Assembly: GCA_964537525.1 (NCBI GenBank)
Contig: CAZIAB010000028.1
Location: 1 to 11,215, forward strand
Origin: CAYMDJ01 sp964537525
Lineage (GTDB): Archaea; Aenigmatarchaeota; Aenigmatarchaeia; QMZP01
Length of the DNA stretch: 11,215 bases
Direction of reading: 5' to 3'
The notes under the pieces were generated by a model. The model did no database searches and was not told where the DNA came from. It worked only from the letters and a program-made list of their open reading frames with translations. This document shows, piece after piece, positions 1 to 6,366 of the stretch (its first letter is position 1; every line of letters begins with the position of its first letter). Made by a program: the position numbers and the translations under genes.

Positions 1-81
1 TATTAGATTTTATTCGGTTTGGATAGAAGATAGGGGCTCCTGAATTGGATCTAACAACTATTAAACCGAACCAATTATTGG

Positions 82-942
82 TTAGTTGGTTCTTGGTTCA
101 GGTTTTGGTTTGGGGAGTTCGTCTAATGGGTTCTTGATACTCTTTAGGCTGACTGTGGAGACCTGGGTGTAGAGCTCGGTGGTGGTGATTCGCTTGTGGC
201 CAAGAAAGGCCTGGATGAAGCGGATATCTGTTCCCTGCTCGAGGAGGTGGGTGGCGAAACTGTGGCGAAGGGTGTGCGGGTGGACAGGTTTCTTTATTCC
301 TGCCTTCCTTGAGATGTTCTTTACAATCCTCTGCACGGCGCTTATCGTTATGTGACCCTTTCTGCCGGGCATTGACTTGAATAGGTATGGGTTGTGATGT
401 TCCGGTTCCAGGAAGTTCCGGATTTCCTGGCATAAGGATTCGGGAATGGGGACCATTCGGTCACGCTTTCCCTTGCTGCACCGGATATGGAGGGTCCGGT
501 TGCTGAGGTCCATGTCAGCCACCTTGATGTTCGCTGCCTCGGACACGCGGAGCCCGCAGGAGTAAATCATTTTCAGCAGGAGGCGGTGCTTCGGGTTGTC
601 TGTCAGTGAGAGGATGTTGCAGACCTCGCCTCTCGTGAGGACGGCCGGGAGCCTGTGCTCCTTCTTGGGGTAGGGGATGTTGAGGAGGAGGTTCCTGTGC
701 AGTGTTGTGTTGAAAAGGAACTTCAGTGCAGACAGGGACTGCCTGACAGCAGAGAAGTTGCTGCCGTCGTCCCTGAAGGAGTAGTGGATGTATTTCCTGA
801 CGTCATTCTCTGTTACTGATTCCGGAGACTTCTGGATGAATGTGAGGAATTTCCTTGCGTGGTATATGTAGGATTTGATTGTCTTTTTTGAGAAGTTCCT
901 GAGTCTCATTTCCCTTTCCATCCGGATGAGAGCAGGGTTCAT
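82..942 (-). CDS. xerA: XerA-like tyrosine recombinase/integrase
   Basis: A 286-residue site-specific recombinase that would cut and rejoin DNA through a covalent tyrosine-DNA intermediate. An N-terminal SAM-like core-binding domain (about residues 1-85) precedes the catalytic domain. Catalytic residues are visible in order: Arg132 (CGLRVSEA), Lys157 in the beta-hairpin (CSKGKRDR), His223 and Arg226 (HPHTLRHSFATHLL), His249 (FLGHK) and nucleophile Tyr258 (TTTELYTQ). Length and motif order match archaeal XerA and Xer-like integrases; a chromosome dimer resolvase and an integrase of a small element cannot be told apart here. The ATG at 942 is favoured because a TATA box is centred about 24 bp upstream, implying a leaderless mRNA. 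A 20-bp element further upstream is shared with the LAGLIDADG gene at 3268-4164. No tRNA gene or obvious att core is seen beside it. Confidence 0.93.
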   Translation of the reverse strand: MNPALIRMEREMRLRNFSKKTIKSYIYHARKFLTFIQKSPESVTENDVRKYIHYSFRDDGSNFSAVRQSLSALKFLFNTTLHRNLLLNIPYPKKEHRLPAVLTRGEVCNILSLTDNPKHRLLLKMIYSCGLRVSEAANIKVADMDLSNRTLHIRCSKGKRDRMVPIPESLCQEIRNFLEPEHHNPYLFKSMPGRKGHITISAVQRIVKNISRKAGIKKPVHPHTLRHSFATHLLEQGTDIRFIQAFLGHKRITTTELYTQVSTVSLKSIKNPLDELPKPKPEPRTN

Positions 943-961
943 GGTGTAGTGTTTGCGTAAT

Positions 962-971
962 GCATATAAAA
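962..971 (-). promoter_or_regulatory. TATA box of the recombinase gene
   Basis: The minus strand reads TTTTATATGC. It is centred about 24 bp upstream of the ATG at 942, so transcription would start at or next to the start codon. The shared 20-bp element begins 13 bp further upstream. Confidence 0.6.
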
Positions 972-984
972 AGCTGGTGATAGT

Positions 985-1004
985 ACCATTCCGCTATTCC
1001 GCTA
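985..1004 (-). promoter_or_regulatory. Shared 20-bp upstream element, copy 1
   Basis: On the plus strand it contains a tandem 8-mer ATTCCGCT twice, preceded by ACC and followed by A. An identical 20-bp copy lies at 4206-4225, and four more matching bases (GATA) precede both copies after a 2-bp mismatch. Copy 1 sits 42 bp upstream of the recombinase start codon. Spacing and orientation relative to the gene match copy 2, which suggests an operator or activator site. A recombination or endonuclease target is the alternative. Confidence 0.7.
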
Positions 1005-1125
1005 TCAGCTTATAGACGCTAGGCCTTTACAGGAGCTATCGCTTCCACAAAGGCTTAAGCCAAATACGTAAATTATTCTTTTCCGTTAACGCTTTCGTGT
1101 CTCATTGATTATATTGGACACAAGA

Positions 1126-1182
1126 CATCTCTGCTTTCGCACCCAGGACGGTTTACATTGAATCTGGGCGCGAAGGGAGATG
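1126..1182. other. Long imperfect hairpin in the recombinase-pyrophosphatase intergenic region
   Basis: The left arm 1126-1146 pairs with the right arm 1164-1182. CATCTC pairs with GAGATG; after a 2-nt bulge CTTTCGC pairs with GCGAAGG (one G-U pair); after one mismatch CCCAG pairs with CTGGG. That gives about 18 pairs closing a 17-nt loop. No reading frame explains it. It may be part of a structured RNA or the remnant of an inverted repeat. The direction of any transcription is unknown, although a TATA-like GATTATAT lies just before it at 1107-1114. Confidence 0.5.
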
Positions 1183-1200
1183 CAGATTGGTCAGTGTGCG

Positions 1201-1258
1201 AAGAAAATGGTTAGTCGCAAGCTGATCCCCCTCGGGGCACAAGTAAGCAACAGGCAAA
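1201..1258 (-). repeat. Two-part conserved non-coding element, copy B
   Basis: The plus-strand block 1201-1222 (ends AGTCGCAAGC) matches 7241-7262 at 20 of 22 positions. The block 1246-1258 (AGCAACAGGCAAA) matches 7268-7280 at 12 of 13. The spacer here is 23 nt and contains a small CCCC-CTC-GGGG hairpin (1227-1237); in the other copy it is 5 nt. If read on the minus strand, the element ends in TTTTCTT, as a small RNA with a T-run terminator would, and a TATA-like TTTAAAAA lies upstream at 1273-1280. That same TATA-like stretch could instead serve the plus-strand pyrophosphatase gene. The role is unknown. Confidence 0.6.
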
Positions 1259-1313
1259 CGTGTGGGGAAAGATTTTTAAACCTGTCGCTTCTTATATTGG
1301 TATTGGTGTTGGC

Positions 1314-3293
1314 ATGAACGAGATACTGCTTCCTGTTGGGGCGAGCCTAGTAGCGCTGCTCTTTGCAGCCTACCTCATCATGAGCGTGATGAAGAAAGAG
1401 AGAGGCTCCCCGAAGATGCAGGAGATAGCAAAGGGCATCCAGGACGGGGCGATGGCCTACCTGAAGAGGGAGTATCAAACCATAGCCATATTCACGGTCA
1501 TTATCACGATTATTCTGGGTCTGTTCATCAACGTCCCGACCGCAGTTACGTTCCTCTTTGGTGCGGTGTTCTCTGCCATAGCGGGATGGGTGGGGATGTC
1601 CATAGCCGTCCGGGCCAATGTGAGGACAGCAGAAGCCGCTAAAGGAGGACTCTCGAAGGCGCTGGACGTTGCCTTCAAGGGAGGGGCAGTTACGGGTATG
1701 TTCGTGGCCGCGCTGGCTTTGCTGGGCGTGACGCTGTTCTACTGGATTTACCAGGAGCCAATCCTCATAGTGGGGTTCGGTTTCGGAGGGAGCCTTGTTT
1801 CCCTCTTCGCCAGGATTGGCGGAGGTATATACACAAAGGCCGCTGACGTGGGCGCTGACATGGTAGGAAAGGTAGAGGCAGGAATCCCTGAAGATGACCC
1901 GAGGAACCCTGCTGTAATCGCTGACAATGTCGGCGACAACGTGGGTGACTGCGCGGGAATGGCAGCTGACCTCTTTGAAACTTATGCGGTTACGCTGATT
2001 GGTGCAATGCTCCTTGGCCACCTCCTCGTGGGGCCGTATGGGATTGTTTACCCGCTGCTGATAGGGGCGGGTGCCATATTCGCGTCCATTCTTGGAAGCT
2101 TGTTCGTTAGGCTTTCAGGCGGGTCTATAATGAGGGCGCTCTACCAGGGCCTGGTGGCGAGCGTCGTTTTCGCTGTCATACTATTCTACCTGCTCATAGA
2201 CTCCGTGCAGGTGCTCTATTCATCTTTCATAGGACTCGCGATTGCGCTTCTGCTCTTTGCAATCACTGAATACTATACGTCAGAGAAGTATTCGCCGGTC
2301 AGGAATCTTGCCAAGTCCTCTGAGACCGGAGCGGCAACTACCATGATATCCGGGCTCGCCCTGGCGATGAAATCAACGTGGATGCCCACGCTCGTAATCG
2401 TTGGGGGGATTTTGCTTTCGTATTACGTGCTGGGGCTCTACGGCATAGCGATTGCCGCCATGGCAATGCTCTCCCTTACTGGGATGATAATAACGCTGGA
2501 TTCCTACGGCCCCATAACGGACAATGCAGGCGGCATAGCCGAGATGGCAGGGCTTGACAGGAAGATAAGGAAGGTCACGGATGCCCTGGATGCCGTTGGA
2601 AATACCACCAAGGCAGTAACCAAGGCATTCGCGATTGGCTCGGCAGCACTGGCCGCGCTGACGCTCTTCGCTGCATACACCCAGGAGCTTGACCTCGCGA
2701 GGGCCGCGCAGGGTCTGACAGGAACGGTCACGTTCCAGCTCAGCGATCCCCTCGTTGTGGTAGGACTCCTGATTGGGGCGCTGATACCATTCGTGTTCGC
2801 CGCAATGCTCATGAACGCCGTCGGGAAGGGGGCGTTCAGCGTGGTCGAGGAGGTCAGGAGGCAGTTCGGGAAGGGGATAATGAAAGGTAATGCAAAGCCC
2901 GATTATGCCAGGTGCGTGGACCTCGTAACGAAATCCGCACTGAAGGAGATGAGCAGGCCCGCCCTGATAGCGGTCCTGTCGCCGATACTCGTTGGATTCA
3001 TCCTGGGACCAATTGCTCTGGGAGGCCTCCTGATGGGAAGCATTCTGTCCGGCCTTCTCCTGGCAGTCAACATGTCAACCGGCGGAGCGGCATGGGATAA
3101 TGCGAAGAAGTACATAGAGAACGGTCACTACGGAGGAAAGGGCTCTGACGCGCACAAGGCAGCCGTTGTTGGAGATACGGTGGGTGACCCATACAAGGAC
3201 ACCTCAGCTCCAGCGATTAACCCTTTAATTAAAGTGATGAATACTATCGCAATCATATTTGTTTCTCTTATTGTAATGTTTGCTCTTCTCTGA
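1314..3293 (+). CDS. hppA: Membrane-integral pyrophosphatase, K+-independent proton-pumping type
   Basis: Hydrolyses cytoplasmic pyrophosphate and moves protons across the membrane. With the ATG at 1314 it has 659 residues, close to the family's usual length, and hydrophobic segments run throughout (about 16 helices in the family). The substrate-binding core is intact: DVGADMVGKVEAG from residue 178, then PEDDPRNPAV and DNVGDNVGDCAG from residue 204. The C-terminal motif GDTVGDPYKDTSAP has Asp621 and Asp625. In the GNTTKAVT motif, Lys433 and Thr436 fit the K+-independent subclass, whose known members pump protons. A longer GTG start at 1260 adds 18 residues that do not look family-like. TATA-like stretches at 1273-1280 and 1291-1297 both lie in a plausible range upstream. 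The last 26 bp overlap the convergent LAGLIDADG gene. Confidence 0.95.
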   Translation: MNEILLPVGASLVALLFAAYLIMSVMKKERGSPKMQEIAKGIQDGAMAYLKREYQTIAIFTVIITIILGLFINVPTAVTFLFGAVFSAIAGWVGMSIAVRANVRTAEAAKGGLSKALDVAFKGGAVTGMFVAALALLGVTLFYWIYQEPILIVGFGFGGSLVSLFARIGGGIYTKAADVGADMVGKVEAGIPEDDPRNPAVIADNVGDNVGDCAGMAADLFETYAVTLIGAMLLGHLLVGPYGIVYPLLIGAGAIFASILGSLFVRLSGGSIMRALYQGLVASVVFAVILFYLLIDSVQVLYSSFIGLAIALLLFAITEYYTSEKYSPVRNLAKSSETGAATTMISGLALAMKSTWMPTLVIVGGILLSYYVLGLYGIAIAAMAMLSLTGMIITLDSYGPITDNAGGIAEMAGLDRKIRKVTDALDAVGNTTKAVTKAFAIGSAALAALTLFAAYTQELDLARAAQGLTGTVTFQLSDPLVVVGLLIGALIPFVFAAMLMNAVGKGAFSVVEEVRRQFGKGIMKGNAKPDYARCVDLVTKSALKEMSRPALIAVLSPILVGFILGPIALGGLLMGSILSGLLLAVNMSTGGAAWDNAKKYIENGHYGGKGSDAHKAAVVGDTVGDPYKDTSAPAINPLIKVMNTIAIIFVSLIVMFALL

Positions 3294-4164
3294 ACCATTT
3301 TCTATAGTTAGCCAGAGCATTTTTTGTCGTTAGCCAGTCAGAATCAAAATTATCCAGGATAAGTTTCATTTTCAGCAGCTTTTCTTCATGGCAAGTTAGG
3401 GGCAATAACATCTTAATTAGTTTCCTTATATCCTCTTTTCTGTAGATTGTGAGATTAAACAAATCTCTATTATAACTATAACCATGATTCGTTACTTTGC
3501 CTCTTGGATATTCGAAATATATATGTGAAATTATCCCTAAAGAATTAAGCTTTCTTCCTATATCATTGAGAATCCTCTTCTCACATGTTTTGATACTGAA
3601 TGAAAATCTCACGGAATTTTTATGGCTCTTAACTATTTTCCAGCTGGCTTCACAATCAGAATATGCAGCAAGAAAGCGATAAAATAATCGATCATTATCG
3701 AACATCCACTTCTGTATTCTCTTTGGCTTTTTCAGCAAGAACTGAAATGAGGGAAGAAGGTCACAATATATAAAATATTGTTTGCATCCAAATTTTTTAT
3801 TATAGAATGAATATATACCTACATTAGAATATTTCTCAAAAACCCTTTTCATCATATCCAGTTGTGCTTTGCGTGTTGTTGTGGTCTGAACTCTGATAAC
3901 CTTATGGATTGTTTTAGCGTGAATATCACCAGCCCTGAGTCCAATCATATATGATTTTGCTTCTAAGTTCCCTTTCAGTTCTGATTTTTTATATTTTGTG
4001 CATGCCTCCGATATAGTCCTTCTTGGTATGTCGTATTTCTCTAATTTTTTTCTAAGTGTCCTGCTATGCTTTATGTTGAAGATATTAGCAATCTTCAGGC
4101 TAGACAATTTTTTATTCAGATACAAATCCTCTAATACTTCTTTTGGAATATGTTGTTTTTCCAC
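3268..4164 (-). CDS. HTH plus LAGLIDADG homing-endonuclease-like protein
   Basis: A 298-residue free-standing protein, not nested in an intein or intron visible here. Residues about 5-55 resemble a helix-turn-helix region (SSLKIANIFNIKHSRTLRKKL). Two degenerate LAGLIDADG helices follow: YMIGLRAGDIHA with acidic Asp80, and FLAAYSDCEASW with acidic Glu172. Both catalytic acidic positions are kept, so cleavage activity is possible. A DNA-binding regulator of the WhiA kind (LAGLIDADG fold plus HTH) is the alternative. The start is GTG at 4164, about 24 bp after a TATA box, which implies a leaderless mRNA. The gene is far richer in A and T than its neighbours, which points to recent transfer. It ends inside the last 26 bp of the pyrophosphatase gene. 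It shares a 20-bp upstream element with the recombinase gene. Confidence 0.8.
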   Translation of the reverse strand: MEKQHIPKEVLEDLYLNKKLSSLKIANIFNIKHSRTLRKKLEKYDIPRRTISEACTKYKKSELKGNLEAKSYMIGLRAGDIHAKTIHKVIRVQTTTTRKAQLDMMKRVFEKYSNVGIYSFYNKKFGCKQYFIYCDLLPSFQFLLKKPKRIQKWMFDNDRLFYRFLAAYSDCEASWKIVKSHKNSVRFSFSIKTCEKRILNDIGRKLNSLGIISHIYFEYPRGKVTNHGYSYNRDLFNLTIYRKEDIRKLIKMLLPLTCHEEKLLKMKLILDNFDSDWLTTKNALANYRKWFREEQTLQ

Positions 4165-4183
4165 AATTAAGAGTGCTTATGTG

Positions 4184-4193
4184 ACTATATAAT
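4184..4193 (-). promoter_or_regulatory. TATA box of the LAGLIDADG gene
   Basis: The minus strand reads ATTATATAGT. It is centred about 24 bp upstream of the GTG at 4164 and 12 bp downstream (in gene direction) of the shared 20-bp element, the same arrangement as for the recombinase. Confidence 0.6.
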
Positions 4194-4205
4194 GTTATTG
4201 ATACC

Positions 4206-4225
4206 ACCATTCCGCTATTCCGCTA
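4206..4225 (-). promoter_or_regulatory. Shared 20-bp upstream element, copy 2
   Basis: Identical over 20 bp to 985-1004 and in the same orientation, including the tandem ATTCCGCT 8-mers. It lies 41 bp upstream of the LAGLIDADG start codon. It also lies about 54 bp before the plus-strand lipoprotein start at 4280, so it could act on both divergent genes, but only the minus-strand spacing is conserved between the two copies. Confidence 0.7.
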
Positions 4226-4279
4226 GAAAATCAACCGGCCTTTATTAACAACCTCCCCTAATTCTAAACAGGTGCTTTG

Positions 4280-4861
4280 ATGAAGATGGTTTTACCAATA
4301 CTTTTGGTTTTATTGGCTGTTGTTCTGGTCTCGGGCTGCACCAACGCACCTGCCGGAGGGACAGATCTTACGGGAAAGGACTACGCGGCTCTCATCGCTC
4401 TTGGGATACCCATCACGTGCGACGTGAGCAACATAGCCGGGCATGAGACAGACGCCACGCTTTACATAAAGGGCGAGAAGGCGAGGGCTGAGATGACCTT
4501 TGATTATGGCGGTGTCGAGTATGAATCCCTGAGTATAATCAAGGACGGTAAGGTCTATCTCCAGGTCATTGACGACTACTTCGGCGGCATGGAGACAGAG
4601 TGCAGGTGGATATACATGGAGACCCCTGATGACAGGGATCAGGCATCACCCTCCATAAGCGACGAGGACCTCAGGATGCTGGATGCCTCTGACTTCACAT
4701 GTGTCGTTGGGGCATTCGGTGACGAGATGTTCTCAACGACCGGGCAGGCATGCACCATGGCGGAGTTCATGCAGTCGATAATGCCCGATACCAACGGAGG
4801 GACGGATTACTGCGACTACATAACAGACCCGGATGCCAGGGAACAGCTTGGATGCGAATAG
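4280..4861 (+). CDS. Predicted lipoprotein, unknown function
   Basis: A 193-residue exported protein not recognised beyond its anchor. The N-terminus is a classic lipoprotein signal: short basic start (MKM), a leucine/valine-rich core, then the lipobox VSGC with Cys20 as the likely lipidated residue. The mature part is acidic, probably mainly beta (DATLYIKGEKARAEMTF, YESLSIIKDGKVYLQV), with six further cysteines (TCD, TEC, FTC, QAC, DYC, GCE), which suggests disulfides outside the membrane. The ATG at 4280 is chosen over an in-frame TTG at 4277 because AGGTG at 4270-4274 is well spaced from it. Divergent from the LAGLIDADG gene. A hairpin with a T-rich tail follows the stop codon. Confidence 0.75.
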   Translation: MKMVLPILLVLLAVVLVSGCTNAPAGGTDLTGKDYAALIALGIPITCDVSNIAGHETDATLYIKGEKARAEMTFDYGGVEYESLSIIKDGKVYLQVIDDYFGGMETECRWIYMETPDDRDQASPSISDEDLRMLDASDFTCVVGAFGDEMFSTTGQACTMAEFMQSIMPDTNGGTDYCDYITDPDAREQLGCE

Positions 4862-4890
4862 GACCATCAATGGACGGTCCTCCTTTCTTT
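4861..4890 (+). terminator. Possible terminator after the lipoprotein gene
   Basis: GGACC (4861-4865) pairs with GGTCC (4876-4880). After one mismatch TC pairs with GA around an AATG loop. The T-rich stretch TCCTTTCTTT follows. The hairpin starts on the last base of the stop codon and lies between convergent genes. Confidence 0.45.
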
Positions 4891-4899
4891 ATGGGATGT

Positions 4900-5361
4900 T
4901 CAGAGGCCGGAATAGATATAGACAGAGAGCCTCACGAGGCCTGCCACCACCCCTGCGAGGTAGACCCTCTTTGCTTCCTCCTGGCTGGGCAGGATATTAT
5001 GTTTCTGGAGGAATTTTATGCTGTCGCTGGCGAGGAGGGCAATCCTCATGGTGTTTATGAGGCCCTTTTTTCTGTGTATCAGCTTCAGGATGAACCTGAG
5101 CCTCAGGAACAGGTTGAGTTGGATGAAGATGAAGTTGAGCGCGACCAGGAGGAAGGGTATCAGGACAATACCTGCAGTATAGTTGAAGAACATGAGGGTC
5201 TCCAGGTTGCTGACACCGAAGATGAGGAGAATTTTTGGCCACTCATAGAGGAAGGTCCCGAAGAATGCCCAGAAGGATATGTGAATCCTTCTGGTTAGAA
5301 GGAACGTGGCCGCGTATGCCAGGGCGGCCGATGCAAAAACCGCGGCGAAAGGATGAATCAT
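4900..5361 (-). CDS. Small integral membrane protein, unknown function
   Basis: A 153-residue protein with no recognised family. Hydrophobic segments are seen near residues 3-22 (AAVFASAALAYAATFLL), 28-50 (a segment rich in aromatics), 60-85 (AGIVLIPFLLVALNFIFIQL) and weakly near the C-terminus (LAGVVAGLVRLSVYIYSGL). Basic clusters such as RLRFILKLIHRKK probably face the cytoplasm. The ATG at 5361 has a TATA-like TTTAATAG about 25 bp upstream, inside the end of the GIY-YIG gene, so it may have its own leaderless promoter. Convergent with the lipoprotein gene, 38 bp apart. Confidence 0.65.
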   Translation of the reverse strand: MIHPFAAVFASAALAYAATFLLTRRIHISFWAFFGTFLYEWPKILLIFGVSNLETLMFFNYTAGIVLIPFLLVALNFIFIQLNLFLRLRFILKLIHRKKGLINTMRIALLASDSIKFLQKHNILPSQEEAKRVYLAGVVAGLVRLSVYIYSGL

Positions 5362-5386
5362 TGATTATAATTTGTCGGCTTTTCTA

Positions 5387-5644
5387 TTAAATGGGTGGTT
5401 TCGGGGGTTTGCTTATCAGCATGGCCTTTTCTCCCCTTTTCATCCCCTTGATTTCGTTCTCCCTTTTCATTGCCTCTGGCTTGGTTTCGAAGGACTCTGA
5501 ATGGACCAGCCTGAAGGGGAGGTGCGACCTGACATATCTGGAACCCTTTCCGCTGGAGTGGGCCTCCATCCTCTTCTCAAGATTGTTGGTCATCCCGGTG
5601 TAAAGGGAGCCGTCCCTGCACTTCAGGATGTAGACGAAGAACAT
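5387..5644 (-). CDS. GIY-YIG domain protein, UPF0213/YhbQ type
   Basis: An 85-residue single-domain protein of the GIY-YIG nuclease superfamily. The signature appears as VYIL (4-7) and LYTGMT (14-19), with the two tyrosines Tyr5 and Tyr15, the catalytic-type Arg25 in NNLEKRMEAH, the SGKGSRYVRSH stretch and the acidic metal-ligand position Glu62 in AMKRENEIK. Length matches the stand-alone YhbQ-like family, linked in bacteria to DNA damage but of uncertain role in archaea. A TATA-like TTTAATTAA lies about 25 bp upstream of the ATG, implying a leaderless transcript. Confidence 0.9.
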   Translation of the reverse strand: MFFVYILKCRDGSLYTGMTNNLEKRMEAHSSGKGSRYVRSHLPFRLVHSESFETKPEAMKRENEIKGMKRGEKAMLISKPPKPPI

Positions 5645-5694
5645 GTTTATTGTTTGCCCGGTTGATTAATTAAACCGAATGGAAATTTTCCTGT

Positions 5695-5720
5695 CCGGTC
5701 TCTGGCCAGCGGAGAACCGG
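5695..5720. other. Hairpin between the divergent GIY-YIG and ATP-cone genes
   Basis: CCGGTCTC (5695-5702) pairs with GAG-A-A-CCGG (5712-5720) with one bulged A, giving about 8 pairs around a 9-nt loop. It lies upstream of both divergent promoters. Role unknown; it may be an operator. Confidence 0.35.
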
Positions 5721-5729
5721 CCAAAATGC

Positions 5730-5738
5730 TTTATAAAT
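5730..5738 (+). promoter_or_regulatory. TATA box of the ATP-cone gene
   Basis: TTTATAAAT is a close match to the archaeal TATA consensus. Start of transcription near 5759 would leave a leader of about 17 nt that includes the GGGGGTG ribosome binding site. Confidence 0.6.
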
Positions 5739-5775
5739 CCCCGATTTAATCTTAAATGACCTGGGGGTGTTTGTT

Positions 5776-6036
5776 ATGCAGGTTGTCAAGAGAGATGAAA
5801 GACGGGAGTCTTTCGACAGGGATAAACTAAGAAAGGGAATTGAAAGAGCAGCTGAAAGGGCAAAGATTGACAAGGCCAGGGCCAGGAAAATAGCAGACAG
5901 CGTAGTTAAGGACGTTGAGAACAACTTCAGGAAAAGTAACGACGTTAGAAGTACTGACATCAGGGACAGGGTCCTGGACAGGCTGAACAAAGAAGAGAGA
6001 AAGGTTGCTGACTCCTTCAGGAATTTCAGAAGATAG
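5776..6036 (+). CDS. Stand-alone ATP-cone domain protein
   Basis: An 86-residue basic protein made up almost entirely of an ATP-cone. The N-terminus QVVKRDERRESFDRDKLRKGIERA is the typical ATP-cone opening. It continues with a helical region and ends VADSFRNFRR, resembling the 'F..YA/FRRVY' end of ATP-cones. ATP-cones bind ATP or dATP and regulate ribonucleotide reductases or act in the repressor NrdR. No zinc finger as in NrdR and no reductase domain is present, so the partner is unknown. The ATG at 5776 is chosen over a GTG at 5767 because the strong GGGGGTG (5763-5769) is well spaced as a ribosome binding site. This gene therefore has a leader, unlike most of its neighbours. Confidence 0.8.
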   Translation: MQVVKRDERRESFDRDKLRKGIERAAERAKIDKARARKIADSVVKDVENNFRKSNDVRSTDIRDRVLDRLNKEERKVADSFRNFRR

Positions 6037-6153
6037 TGGGCCAGAACCACATGCATCGGGGCTATTTCTGTTGAAGGAGAAGTATCTTTATCCATGCTTT
6101 AATACATCATCAGTCGCCGCGCTCCTATTTAAGCCGGGACGTTAAAGATAATC

Positions 6154-6336
6154 ATGGCAAAAAAGAAGGCGTTCGCAGGAAAGAGCAAGGAAAACGAGCT
6201 GGGCGGCATAGCGTTCGTCGGGTTCTTCTTCGCCGGCATGGCGCTTGGGGCACTCTATGGCAGGTGGGATGTAGGTCCATTTGCCGGACTTGCAATGGGA
6301 TTCGTGGCGATGCTGCTGGTGAGGATGAAACTCTAG
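6154..6336 (+). CDS. Small membrane protein, unknown function
   Basis: A 60-residue protein. A lysine-rich N-terminus (MAKKKAFAGKSKENE) is followed by two short hydrophobic, glycine-rich segments (LGGIAFVGFFFAGMALGALYG and VGPFAGLAMGFVAMLLV) with a tight turn between them, like a helical hairpin. TATTTAAG at 6126-6133 lies about 24 bp before the ATG, implying a leaderless start. No family recognised. The zinc-ribbon gene follows 30 bp later and may share its transcript. Confidence 0.6.
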   Translation: MAKKKAFAGKSKENELGGIAFVGFFFAGMALGALYGRWDVGPFAGLAMGFVAMLLVRMKL

Positions 6337-6366
6337 GCCTGGGGCGCAAACAATGAAGTGTTAGAT

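Noticed and set aside
1347..2021. 224-codon minus-strand reading frame
   Set aside because: Shadow of the strongly conserved pyrophosphatase on the other strand; the sequence is low-quality and family-less.
4750..5298. 182-codon plus-strand frame rich in Glu
   Set aside because: Antisense to the membrane protein at 4900-5361; the acidic run is what the reverse of a leucine-rich membrane gene gives.
59..5686. ATTAAACCGAA shared by 60-70 and about 5670-5680
   Set aside because: Only 11 bases, AT-rich and in unrelated contexts; could be chance.
5670..6095. 141-codon minus-strand frame rich in Leu and Ser
   Set aside because: Antisense to the ATP-cone gene, whose family match, TATA box and ribosome binding site are convincing.
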